Positions 49,026-57,758 of a stretch of DNA of 64,000 bases are shown here, piece after piece (the stretch's first letter is position 1; every line of letters begins with the position of its first letter). The DNA comes from Sphaerisporangium perillae. Its GTDB lineage: Bacteria > Actinomycetota > Actinomycetes > Streptosporangiales > Streptosporangiaceae. The position numbers and the translations under genes are program-made. The notes beneath the pieces were generated by a model. It saw only the letters and a list, made by a program, of their open reading frames with translations, ran no database searches and had not been told where the DNA came from. The DNA is taken from positions 124,001 to 188,000 of the forward strand of contig NZ_JALLPO010000015.1 in assembly GCF_023276435.1 (NCBI RefSeq), in the 5' to 3' direction.

Positions 49026-50561
49026 TCAGGTCTCTGGCAGGGGGAGGTATTCGAACCAGGCGAAGTCGGCGATGTTGCCGGTGGGATGGCCTTCGCCGGA
49101 GAGGTACATGCCTATGTAGGCGCCGATGAAGCCGCCGGCGAGGGTGGTGCTGAGGACGCGGCCGTCGACCGGGTCGCCGAGGGGGCGCCACTCCCCCGGC
49201 CGGGTGGCGTAGAGCATCTGGTACTCCTGCCCGTGGGCCTCGACGCCGAGCCAGAGCCGGCCCGGCGGCACGTCGGCCTGGGCGAGGGTGTGGTCGGCGC
49301 CGTCCTCTCTCCTGACCACCACCAGGCCGTCGACGGTCATGACGAGCAGGATGTGGAAGTCGTCGTTCTGGACGAGGGCGAGGCCGGCGCGCTCGTCGTT
49401 CTCGGGGACGAACTCCATGGCAGCGTGCACGGCGAAGTGCGCGTGCTGCTGGCGGCGGGCGATGAGGCTCGGGTTCGTCCGCTCGGTGATCGACTCGGGG
49501 CGGCCGCGGAGCCGCAGGTGCCCGGGCCGCTCGTTGAGGGTCCAGTACGGCTCGCGCGGCGTGCGCAGGTGGTTCCACTGGGGGCCGAGCCGCAGGGTGT
49601 CGAAGTTGTCGCAGGCCGGCGGGACCGGCCACCGGTGAAGGGGGAGGCCGGGCGCCTCGGCGGTGAGCTCGACCGGGCCTACCACCGGCCAGGCGTCCTC
49701 CCAGCGCACCCGGGTCAGGAAGGTCTCCCGGCCGAGGTTGTAGTGGTAGCCGCCGTAGGGCCGGATGGCCAGCAGCACCATCCACCACTCGCCGCCCGGA
49801 GTCTGGACCAGGTCGGCGTGGCCGGTGCCGACGATGGGGTGGTCGTGGCCGAGGTTGCGGTGGGTGAGGATCGGGTTGCGCGAGCTGCCGGTGTAGGGGC
49901 CGGTGACGCTCTCGGCGCGGGCGACGCTGACGGCGTGGTCGTGCTCGGTGCCGCCCTCCGAGACCAGCAGGTAGTAGAACCCGTCGATCTTGTAAATGTG
50001 CGGGCCCTCGGCCCAGACGGCGCCCTTGACCGCGCCGTCCCAGATCACGTGCTCTTCGCCGACGAGCTTCATGCCGTCGAGGTCCAGCTCGCGGACCCAG
50101 ATCTCGGTGTGGCCCTCGTACCGCGGGGGCCGGGCCGGGCGGGTGCCGTGCACCCATGCCCGGCCGTCGTCGTCGAAGAACAGCGACGGGTCGAAGCCGT
50201 CGGTCTCGGTCAGCCAGTACGGGTCGCTCCACGGCCCGGCGGGGTCGGTGGCGGTGACGATGAAGTTGCCCGACTCCATCAGCCCGTCGACCAGCGTCGT
50301 GATCATGTAGAAGACGCCGTCGTGGTGCCTCAGCGTGGGCGCGTAGACGCCGCCGCTCGGCCGCACGCCGTCCAGGGGCAGCTGGGACGCCCGGTCGAGC
50401 ACGTACCCGATCTGCCGCCAGTGCACCAGATCCCGGCTGTGGAAGATCGGCACACCGGGGAACCACTCGAAGCTCGACGTGACCAGGTAGTAGTCGTCGT
50501 CCACCCGGCAGATCGACGGGTCGGGATGGAACCCCGGCAGGATCGGATTGCTGAAACGCAC
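49026..50561 (-). CDS. Glycoside hydrolase family 43 beta-xylosidase/arabinofuranosidase
   Basis: A 511-residue enzyme without a signal peptide, so it acts inside the cell on imported xylo-oligosaccharides. The N-terminal GH43 five-bladed propeller shows NPILPGFHPDPSICR (catalytic base Asp14), FDPSLFFDDDG and VWAEGPHIYK (catalytic Glu). The C-terminal beta-sandwich (about 325-511) is the GH43_C2-type domain. It is co-transcribed with the GH10 gene, 29 bases downstream of it. Confidence 0.93.
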   Translation of the reverse strand: MRFSNPILPGFHPDPSICRVDDDYYLVTSSFEWFPGVPIFHSRDLVHWRQIGYVLDRASQLPLDGVRPSGGVYAPTLRHHDGVFYMITTLVDGLMESGNFIVTATDPAGPWSDPYWLTETDGFDPSLFFDDDGRAWVHGTRPARPPRYEGHTEIWVRELDLDGMKLVGEEHVIWDGAVKGAVWAEGPHIYKIDGFYYLLVSEGGTEHDHAVSVARAESVTGPYTGSSRNPILTHRNLGHDHPIVGTGHADLVQTPGGEWWMVLLAIRPYGGYHYNLGRETFLTRVRWEDAWPVVGPVELTAEAPGLPLHRWPVPPACDNFDTLRLGPQWNHLRTPREPYWTLNERPGHLRLRGRPESITERTNPSLIARRQQHAHFAVHAAMEFVPENDERAGLALVQNDDFHILLVMTVDGLVVVRREDGADHTLAQADVPPGRLWLGVEAHGQEYQMLYATRPGEWRPLGDPVDGRVLSTTLAGGFIGAYIGMYLSGEGHPTGNIADFAWFEYLPLPET

Positions 50562-50590
50562 CGCATACGGCCTTTCTTCTTACGTCCGGG

Positions 50591-53500
50591 CTACTTGCCC
50601 AGTTCGAGCACTCCCCAGCCCGCCGTGCTCAGGTAGGACAGACCCGTGGAGTCGTTCCAGGTGACGGCGCCCGTGCGGGCGGCGCCGGTCGCGTCGTTGA
50701 CCTGGACGTCGAAGCCGAGCAGGTCCCCCTTGGCGGGTGAGATGGTCGGCAGCGCGATCGACGCCTCGACGAGGTAGCCTCCCGGCACGGCCTTGGCCGC
50801 GCTCACCAGGTTGTCCCTGACGCCGGAGGCGTCGAAGGTGCCGCCGACGGTCTGCATGCCGGTGAAGGAGACACGGTACTGCCCGTCGTCATCGTCGTAC
50901 CCCTTGGTCTTGCCGTTCCCGGGATCGACGAAGATCTCGACGGAGTCCTGCTCCCAGGCGTTCTGCGACTCCTCGCTGAGCTGGGAGTCGGTGACGCGCG
51001 CCAGCACGTACAGGTGTCCGGCGTCCCACAGTGCGCGCACCTTGGCGGTGGCGCCGGTGGTGCCCTGGATCCAGGTGGCGGTGCCGATCTCGGGGGCCTT
51101 GGCCCAGACGGCGTCGGCGACCCCGTCGACGACGGGCGTTCCCTTAGCCGCCGTGGCCAGCCCGACCGCCGGGGTGAGGGCCAGCTCGCCCTTCCAGGCG
51201 ATGTCACCGCCGCCCTTGGCGTCGTGCGCGACCAGCTCGAACGGGACCTTCCCGCCGAGCGCGGCCGTCGCGGGCACGAGCGCCTCTGCGCGGTAGCCGC
51301 CCTTGCCGGCCTGGGTGCGGTACCACCCCGCGCGGCCGTCGCGTTTCATCACGTGGCCGTCGCCGCCGACACGCACCGTCACGGTGTCGGCCCTGTCGCA
51401 CGTCGGGTCGTCGATCTCCGCCAGCACGGCGAGGCCCGCGGGCGACCAGCGGGCCTGGAACGCGGCCGCGAGGTCGCCGACGCGGGCGATCGGCGTGTCG
51501 GGCAGCAGGTCCCACTGCCGCTCGCGCTCGGCGTCGACCTTCACGGTGGCGCGCGGCGCGTCCAGGCGACGGGTCAGGGGCGGCAGCTTGGACGGGTCGA
51601 CGACGCCCCAGTACGCCGGCTTGGCCTGCAACTCGTCGTCGAACAGCAGCGGCGGGTTCAGCCGGGTGATCGGGAAGGAGGACAGCCAGGTGGCGTCGTC
51701 GGCGAGGCCCCATACGGTGACCGAGGACAGGTGGGAGGCCTGGCGGCGGAAGACGTCGAAGATCTCCTTGTAGCGGTACCCCTGCTGGGCCGGCACCTCG
51801 GCCGGCACGGTGGTGTAGGAGGAGACGAAGTCGGTGTAGACGCTCACGTCCAGCTCGGTGACCTGCTGGTCCACGCCGAGCCCGGCGAACAGCCGGATGG
51901 TCTTCTCGATCTCCGAGGCGGGGACCTGCTCGATGTTCACGTGGAGCTGGTGGCCGACCGCGTCGATCGGCACCTTCTCGGCCTTGAGCTTCTTGACCAG
52001 GTCGTACATCGCCTGGCGCTTGCGCGGGAACTCGGTGTTGTAGTCGTTGAGCACGAGCGCGGCGGCCGGGTCGACCTCGTGGGCGACGCGGAAGGCCGTG
52101 CGGATGAAGTCGTACCCGGTGACCTGGAACCAGGGGCTGCGGCGCATGCCGTCCGGCTGGTTCTCGTCGACGACCTCGTTGACCACGTCCCAGGTCTGGA
52201 TCTTGCCCTTGTAGCGGCCCATCACGGCCCTGATGTGGTTCTCCAGCCGCTTGAGCAGCAGCGCCTTGTCCTCGGGGGTGGCGGTCAGGTCCCGGTCACC
52301 GTCCTTGAACACCCAGCCGGGGGTCTGGCTGTGCCAGGCGAGGGTGTGGCCGCGGAACTTCAGGCCGTGCTCGGCCGCGTAGTCCACGAGGTGGTCGCCC
52401 TCGTCGAAGGTGAACTCGCCCTCCCGCGGTTCGGTGGCGTCCCACTTCAGCGCGTTGCCGGGGGTGACGCTGTCGAAGTGCCTGGTCAGCAGCTCGCCGT
52501 GCTCGCCGAGCGTCTGGGCCCACGCGATGGCGGCGCCCACCTGGAAGGGCAGCGTGTCCTTCACCGGCGGGATGTCGGTCTGGACGGGCTTGGCGGGCAC
52601 GTAGGCCAGTGTGAAGTCGTCGATGTAGAACGGGAAGGTCCCGCTCGGGGACTCCACGTAGACGCTGAGGAGGTCCACGTCGTAGGCGAGCGTGTACGAA
52701 CCTTTCAGCTGCGTCCACCCGTCGGCGGTGATCGCGGTGGGCGCGGCCACCCGGTCGTAGCTCGCCGTCCCGTTCAGCCGGCGCTCGATGGACAGGCCGA
52801 GGTCGCCGGCGGTCGTGCCGGGGCCGAGCCGCACCCAGACCGACAGCGCGTACTTGGATCCCTTGGTCATCTTGCCGAGGATCTTGAGCGCCGGCCCGTC
52901 CCAGGACGCGCTCCTGCCGGTCGCCAGCAGGCTGGACGTGCCGCCGTGGGCCTGCTCGGCGCTGACGGCGAGCGATGCGGAGGCGCGCGGCGACCATCCC
53001 TGCGCCGTGCCGCTCTCGAAGTCGCTGGTCACGCCGGACCGGCCGGGGTCGCTGTCCGAAGTGATCGTGATGTCGTCCAGGTAGAACGCGCTGGTGGCGT
53101 CCGAGCTCTCGGCGTAGAGCAGCAGTTCGGGCGAGTCGGCCGTGTAGGAGTAGGTCCCGGAGATCTCGACCCAGGCCGCGTCGGTGACCGTGCCGGCGCC
53201 GACCCGCTCGTAGGTGGTCGTGCCACCCTCCGGGGTGCGCTGGACGGTGAGAGCGACGGTGCTGGACGGCGTCCGGGCGGCGAGGCGCGCCTGCGCGGTG
53301 ATCGCGTACGTCACGCCCTTCTCCAGCGGGGGGCTGACGGCGGCGCCGTGCCAGGTATCGGTCCTGCCGGTGGTCAGCAGGGAACCGCTGCCCGAGTGGG
53401 CGACGTCCGGGGCCACCCTGACCGAGACCCCGGAACCTCGCGGCGCCCATCCCTGAGTGGTGCCGTCTTCGAAGTCATATTTCGCGATTTGTACGGCTTG

Positions 53501-53608
53501 TGCTGATTCCTGTGCTGCTCGTCCGGCATTCGCCGCCGCCGGTGACGGCAGAGCGGACAGCGGAAGGCATAAAAGAACAGCCGTCACCCAGGAACGGGGT
53601 AACCGCAT
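50591..53608 (-). CDS. Secreted GH10 endo-xylanase with CBM4/9 and CBM9 modules
   Basis: A 1005-residue secreted enzyme from ATG 53608 with GAGGAG upstream. Signal peptide: residues 1-27, MRLPRSWVTAVLL...PAAANA. Two CBM4/9 modules (about 42-180 and 190-335, each starting DFE-G-AQGW), the GH10 barrel (about 345-700) with acid/base Glu478 in WDVVNEVVDE and nucleophile Glu585 in VTELDVSVY, then two CBM9-like modules at the C terminus (the last with WEQDSVEIFVDPGNGK). It hydrolyses xylan outside the cell; products are imported by the downstream-encoded system. The long leader between this gene and the GH5 gene is filled by a 15-bp minisatellite. Confidence 0.94.
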   Translation of the reverse strand: MRLPRSWVTAVLLCLPLSALPSPAAANAGRAAQESAQAVQIAKYDFEDGTTQGWAPRGSGVSVRVAPDVAHSGSGSLLTTGRTDTWHGAAVSPPLEKGVTYAITAQARLAARTPSSTVALTVQRTPEGGTTTYERVGAGTVTDAAWVEISGTYSYTADSPELLLYAESSDATSAFYLDDITITSDSDPGRSGVTSDFESGTAQGWSPRASASLAVSAEQAHGGTSSLLATGRSASWDGPALKILGKMTKGSKYALSVWVRLGPGTTAGDLGLSIERRLNGTASYDRVAAPTAITADGWTQLKGSYTLAYDVDLLSVYVESPSGTFPFYIDDFTLAYVPAKPVQTDIPPVKDTLPFQVGAAIAWAQTLGEHGELLTRHFDSVTPGNALKWDATEPREGEFTFDEGDHLVDYAAEHGLKFRGHTLAWHSQTPGWVFKDGDRDLTATPEDKALLLKRLENHIRAVMGRYKGKIQTWDVVNEVVDENQPDGMRRSPWFQVTGYDFIRTAFRVAHEVDPAAALVLNDYNTEFPRKRQAMYDLVKKLKAEKVPIDAVGHQLHVNIEQVPASEIEKTIRLFAGLGVDQQVTELDVSVYTDFVSSYTTVPAEVPAQQGYRYKEIFDVFRRQASHLSSVTVWGLADDATWLSSFPITRLNPPLLFDDELQAKPAYWGVVDPSKLPPLTRRLDAPRATVKVDAERERQWDLLPDTPIARVGDLAAAFQARWSPAGLAVLAEIDDPTCDRADTVTVRVGGDGHVMKRDGRAGWYRTQAGKGGYRAEALVPATAALGGKVPFELVAHDAKGGGDIAWKGELALTPAVGLATAAKGTPVVDGVADAVWAKAPEIGTATWIQGTTGATAKVRALWDAGHLYVLARVTDSQLSEESQNAWEQDSVEIFVDPGNGKTKGYDDDDGQYRVSFTGMQTVGGTFDASGVRDNLVSAAKAVPGGYLVEASIALPTISPAKGDLLGFDVQVNDATGAARTGAVTWNDSTGLSYLSTAGWGVLELGK

Positions 53609-53739
53609 GCTGGTCTCCTCATAGGTCAGGTAGATAGAGCCAGTTCGGGGGTCGATGGACATCGCCGGTTCCCCGCCGTACGACGGCGCCGGCTTCGCCG
53701 TACCACCACCCGCCGTACCGGCGCCGACCACGAACAGGA

Positions 53740-54090
53740 CGGTGGCGGGAAGGGGGTGACGGTAAGGCGGTGACGGTAAGGCGGTGGCGGTGAGGGGGTG
53801 GCAGGGAGGCGGTGGCAGGAAGGGGGCGGTAAGGCGGTGGCAGGAAGGGGGGACGGGAAGGCGGTGACGGTAAGGCAGTGGCAGAGAGGCCGTGGCGGGG
53901 AAGGCGGTGGCAGGGAAGGCGGTGGCAGGAAAGGCGGTGGCAGGAAAGGCGGTGGCAGGAAAGGCGGTGGCAGGAAAGGCGGTGGCAGGAAAGGCGGTGG
54001 CAGGAAAGGCGGTGGCAGGAAAGGCGGTGGCAGGAAAGGCGGTGGCAGGAAAGGCGGTGGCAGGAAAGGCGGTGGCAGGAAAGGTGGTGG
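53740..54090. repeat. 15-bp minisatellite, about 13 ordered units plus degenerate copies
   Basis: CAGGAAAGGCGGTGG is repeated perfectly ten times from 53926 to 54075, with one-mismatch units at 53896, 53911 and 54076, and more diverged units back to about 53740. The + strand is almost free of pyrimidine runs and has GG pairs that could form a two-layer G-quadruplex. It fills the 502-base gap between GH10 (start 53608) and GH5 (stop 54111) in the xylan operon. No convincing gene lies here; frames through it are repeat translations only. Confidence 0.95.
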
Positions 54091-54110
54091 TTGGGGGAAG
54101 GGTCGCGGGG

Positions 54111-55484
54111 CTAGGTCAGGTTGGCGGTGAGTTGGTTGATCAAGGGGGTGCGGCGGACGCAGTTGGCGAGGGCGAAGGAGTCGGCGAGGGCGATCAGCTC
54201 GCCGTCGTCGAGGCCGGCGAGCAGCGAGGCGTACTCGGGCACGAGCGCCTGCGCGATGAGGATGTGCCGGATGAGGTCGTCGGTCTGGTAGCGGGCGCCC
54301 CACGGGTAGGGCTCCCACTGGGGGAACTCCTCCTCGACGAGCCGGTGCAGCGGCGCCAGCACGTCGCCGGACTCCTGCATGGTCGAGCCCCAGCGGTCCG
54401 CGCCGAGCCGCTTCTTCTTGGCCACGAAGTCGCCGAACCGGCGCAGGTAGGACCCGTCAGGGTCGGCGTGCACCACTCCCTGGAGCCCCACGTCCTTATA
54501 CGTCCACAGCGACCAGCCGGCCTCGTACCCGTCGTAGATCTCCAGCTGGTCGGCGAGGATCTGGTAGCGCTGCTCGTCGACGGCGGGGTCGCCGGTGTAG
54601 ACGGGGCCGAACTCGCCGACCCACAGGGGCGTGCCGGTCTCGCGCTGGAAGGTGGTGCGCTTCTCGAAGGCCCGCTCCAGGTGGCCGCGGTCGACCCATT
54701 CGCCGAGCGTGTACCCCGGGTACGGGCCGCCGTGGGCGAACCCGGCGAGCGCGTAGTCGTGGCACACGAACACCGTGTTCTCGTACACCTCACGGAAGAT
54801 CGAGAAGTCCGTGGAGTAGGTGTTGCCGTCGAGGAAGAGCACGTGGGCCGGGTCCACCGCCCGCAGCGCCTTGACGAGGCGGTCGTAGAAGGGGCCGATC
54901 ACCCGCCCGCCGACGTCGCCCGGCTCGTTGATCGGGTTGTACCCCGCCACCCACGGGTCGTCCTTGTAGCGGTCGGCGATCACCTCCCACAGGTGGACGG
55001 CGCGGTCCTGGAAGTGCCGGTGCCGCCAGAACGACGCCACGTGGGTGGGGTTGTCGGAGTGCCAGTGCTGGTTCTGCGCGCCGGGGAGCGCGTGCAGGTC
55101 GATCACGCTGTAGATGCGCTGCTCGCCGAGCAGGGCGATCACCCGGTCGAGGTGCCGGAAGCCGTCCTCGATGACCTCAAGGGGCCGGTCGTCGGACTCG
55201 AAGTGCCGGTAGTTCACCGGGATGCGCACGCAGTTGACGCCCATGCTCGCGAGCAGGGCGGCGTCCTCGGGGCCGAAGAAGGAGGTCAGCAGCCGGTCGA
55301 AGAACAGCTCCTGCCGTTCCTCCCCCAGCACGTCGCCTACGGCCGCACGCATGGTCGACTCGTTGGCCGGGTAGCCGGTGATGAAGTTCTCCATGTTCAT
55401 CCAGCCCCCGAGGCCCACTCCGCGCAGCCGTACCGGGGTACCGTCGGCCGCGACGAGGCGGGATCCGGACACGCGCAGGGTCAT
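54111..55484 (-). CDS. GH5-family glycoside hydrolase (intracellular)
   Basis: A 457-residue TIM-barrel glycosidase without signal peptide. It opens VSGSRLVAADGTPVRLRGVGLGGW; the acid/base is in YNPINEPGD, the catalytic nucleophile in WVGEFGPVY, and RIPVNYRHF precedes them. The cluster suggests action on xylo- or mixed-linked oligosaccharides rather than cellulose. It follows the MalG-like permease by 61 bases. Confidence 0.9.
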   Translation of the reverse strand: MTLRVSGSRLVAADGTPVRLRGVGLGGWMNMENFITGYPANESTMRAAVGDVLGEERQELFFDRLLTSFFGPEDAALLASMGVNCVRIPVNYRHFESDDRPLEVIEDGFRHLDRVIALLGEQRIYSVIDLHALPGAQNQHWHSDNPTHVASFWRHRHFQDRAVHLWEVIADRYKDDPWVAGYNPINEPGDVGGRVIGPFYDRLVKALRAVDPAHVLFLDGNTYSTDFSIFREVYENTVFVCHDYALAGFAHGGPYPGYTLGEWVDRGHLERAFEKRTTFQRETGTPLWVGEFGPVYTGDPAVDEQRYQILADQLEIYDGYEAGWSLWTYKDVGLQGVVHADPDGSYLRRFGDFVAKKKRLGADRWGSTMQESGDVLAPLHRLVEEEFPQWEPYPWGARYQTDDLIRHILIAQALVPEYASLLAGLDDGELIALADSFALANCVRRTPLINQLTANLT

Positions 55485-55545
55485 CAGCTACTCCTTGGTC
55501 AGAGCCGTACAGGCCGTGAAAGCTCGGAATACCGTGGGACGCGGG

Positions 55546-56403
55546 TCAGCCCTTTGTCGCTCCCGCGGTCAGGCCGCCGATGAGCTGGCGCTCCGCGACG
55601 GCGTAGAACGCGAGGGCCGGCACCATCGCGAGAACGACGTAGGCGAGGATCCGGGCGGTGTCGGAGGAGTACTGGCCGTAGAACTGCTGGACGCCCAGCG
55701 GCAGGGTCCACCAGTTGGGGTCGTTGAAGATGACCAGCGGCAGGAAGAAGTTGTTCCAGCTGGCGACGATCGCGAGGACCGACACGGTGGCCAGGGCCGG
55801 CCGTGCCATCGGCAGCAGGATGCGCCAGAAGAAGCCGAAGGCGCTGCAGCCGTCGATCGTCGCGGCCTCCTCCACCTCGCGGGGGATGGTGCGGAAGAAG
55901 GCCCGCAGGATGATGATCGTCAGCGGCAGCCCGAAGGCCGCCTGCGGCAGGATCACGCCGAAGGGGTTGTCCAGGAGCCCGAGGGTCCGCAGCAGGACGA
56001 ACAGCGGCAGGATCGCCACGGCGAAGGGGAACATCAGCCCCATCGCGAACAGCGTGTACAGGAACTCCCTGCCCCTGAACGCGAACCGGGCGAACACGTA
56101 CGCCGCCATGGCTGCCAGGCTGACGAGGATGACCGTCGTGGCCAGCGCGACGAAGAGGCTGTTGACCAGCTGGCGCCAGAACGAGCTGGAGAACAGCACC
56201 TCGGTGTAGTTCTCCGGGACCCACGGCGAGGGCAGGCCGAAGGGGTTGGTGGAGAGCTGGCTCGTGCTCTTGAACCCGCCGACCAGGGCGAACAGGAGCG
56301 GGATGACGATGAACGCGCCGAGCACCAGCACGACCGAGTGCAACGAGATGGTGCGGAGCCAGGTGAAGCGGGAGCGTCCGTGGGCCTTGGCGTGCGCGGT
56401 CAT
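55546..56403 (-). CDS. Sugar ABC transporter permease (MalG-like)
   Basis: A 285-residue BPD_transp_1 permease from ATG 56403, overlapping the upstream permease by ATGA. Six transmembrane helices and the conserved loop EVEEAATIDGCSAFGFFWRILLPMARPAL (EAA motif) near residue 195. It imports sugar together with the MalF-like protein and the binding lipoprotein. The ATPase of the system is not encoded here; such importers often share one encoded elsewhere. Confidence 0.93.
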   Translation of the reverse strand: MTAHAKAHGRSRFTWLRTISLHSVVLVLGAFIVIPLLFALVGGFKSTSQLSTNPFGLPSPWVPENYTEVLFSSSFWRQLVNSLFVALATTVILVSLAAMAAYVFARFAFRGREFLYTLFAMGLMFPFAVAILPLFVLLRTLGLLDNPFGVILPQAAFGLPLTIIILRAFFRTIPREVEEAATIDGCSAFGFFWRILLPMARPALATVSVLAIVASWNNFFLPLVIFNDPNWWTLPLGVQQFYGQYSSDTARILAYVVLAMVPALAFYAVAERQLIGGLTAGATKG

Positions 56404-57398
56404 CGCTGGTCTCCCATGGTGGTGATGGCTCCTTGGGTGTCGCGGCGCATGACGAACCGCTGGTAGCCGAGCGCGAAGACGAGGCTGATGAGGAACATCA
56501 CGACGCTGATGGCGCTGGCGTAGCCGATCTGGGTCCGCTTGAAGCCGAACTGGAACATGGTGACGGCCATGGTCTCGGAGGAGTGGACGGGCCCTCCGCC
56601 GGTCAGCACCCACACCAGGTCGAACAGCTGGATCGAGTAGATGATGGACAGGAAGACGCTGATCCGGATCGTGGGCCCGAGCAGCGGCAGGGTGACGTAG
56701 CGGAACTGCTCCCAGCTGGAGGCGCCGTCGATGGCCGCGGCCTCGCCGAGCTCCTTGGGGATGCCCTGGCGCCCGGCCAAGTAGAGGATCATGTGGAAGC
56801 CGAAGTACTTCCAGGTCATGACCAGGAACAGCGACATCATGACGGTGGAGGGTTCGGCCAGCCAGCTCGACTGCAGCCACTCCAGGCCGATGGCGCCGAG
56901 GATCTGGTTCGCCAGCCCCTCGTCCGGCGACAGGATCATGGTGAACAGCACACCGGTGATCACTTCGGACAGGACGTACGGGGCGAAGAACAGCAGCCGG
57001 TAGAACGCCCGGCCGCGCATCTTCTGGTTGAGCAGCATGGCGATCGCCAGGGACAGCGGGAGCTGGATCGTGATCGACAGGATGATCAGGACCGCGCCGC
57101 GCTGGAGGTCGCCGATGAAGACCTCGTCGGCGAACATCCGGGTGAAGTTGTCGAGCCCGATCCAGTTCTCCGGCAGGCCGCCGAGGCCGTTCCACTTGAA
57201 GAAGCTCGTGTACACGGCCACGGCGATCGGCGCCAGGACCAGCAACCCGAACAGGACGAACGCCGGCAACAGGAACAGGGTTATCGTCGCCAGACCCCTG
57301 AACCGGCGACGACGGGCGGAGGATACGGCCGGAGGGCCGGCTCGGCGGGGCATACCCGCGGTGGTCTTCGGCCGATCGGTCAGCGCGGGTCGTGTCAT
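56400..57398 (-). CDS. Sugar ABC transporter permease (MalF-like)
   Basis: A 332-residue permease. A Pro/Arg-rich N terminus (about 1-35) is followed by the first helix LATITLFLLPAFVLFGLLVL; the EAA loop is KELGEAAAIDGASSWEQFRYVTLPLLGP near residue 220. Its stop overlaps the MalG-like start. A gap of 360 bases with repeats separates it from the binding-protein gene. Confidence 0.93.
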   Translation of the reverse strand: MTRPALTDRPKTTAGMPRRAGPPAVSSARRRRFRGLATITLFLLPAFVLFGLLVLAPIAVAVYTSFFKWNGLGGLPENWIGLDNFTRMFADEVFIGDLQRGAVLIILSITIQLPLSLAIAMLLNQKMRGRAFYRLLFFAPYVLSEVITGVLFTMILSPDEGLANQILGAIGLEWLQSSWLAEPSTVMMSLFLVMTWKYFGFHMILYLAGRQGIPKELGEAAAIDGASSWEQFRYVTLPLLGPTIRISVFLSIIYSIQLFDLVWVLTGGGPVHSSETMAVTMFQFGFKRTQIGYASAISVVMFLISLVFALGYQRFVMRRDTQGAITTMGDQR

Positions 57399-57472
57399 CG
57401 TCTTCCCTCAGCGTGGAGCCCCGGGCGCAGCCCTGCGGAAAGGCGGCACGGCGCCGCCTGGTGATGGGTGAG

Positions 57473-57562
57473 ATGCCGCGCACGCGGCAGCGTGAGGTGC
57501 CGCGGGCGCGGCGGGGTGTGGTGCCGCGGGCACGGCGGGGTGTGGTGCCGCGGGCGCGGCGG
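57473..57562. repeat. 24-bp hairpin-forming tandem repeat between binding protein and permease genes
   Basis: Units at 57497-57520 and 57521-57544, a partial unit at 57545-57562 and a diverged one at 57473-57496. Each holds the palindrome GCCGCG-GG-CGCGGC, so the transcript can form a row of small stable hairpins. In a binding-protein/permease operon such structures usually lower expression of the permeases relative to the binding protein. Confidence 0.85.
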
Positions 57563-57595
57563 CCGGGGACACCGCCCCCCGCCCCCCCGCTAGGG

Positions 57596-57660
57596 ATCCC
57601 CGGGGGGCGGGGGCCCGGGGGGGGTTGGGGGCCGCGGGGGGGGGGGGGGAACCCCCGCCG
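57596..57660. other. Poly-G tract region
   Basis: A very G-rich stretch with runs of six (57602-57607), eight (57617-57624) and fourteen G (57636-57649), then AACCCCC. It lies in the 57399-57758 gap between the MalF-like gene and the binding-protein gene, which holds no gene. The run lengths are hard for sequencing and may vary between reads; GGGGG-AA-CCCCC could form a hairpin. Confidence 0.85.
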
Positions 57661-57758
57661 CCGCGCCCGCGAGATGGGATGCCCGGGGGGCCGGGCCGCG
57701 TCGCGGCCCGCCACTGCTCTCGGCGTGCGTGGTTCCCACTTCGATGTCCGCGCCTTCG

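Noticed and set aside
53892-55583. A 563-residue + strand frame starting with GKAVA repeats
   Set aside because: Its N terminus is only translation of the 15-bp minisatellite and the rest is antisense to the GH5 gene.
57588-57612. Cloning-vector polylinker (BamHI-SmaI like GGATCCCCGGG)
   Set aside because: Only 11 bases match and the flanks are ordinary high-GC sequence; a chance match is likely, though the poly-G tract next to it still deserves a read check.
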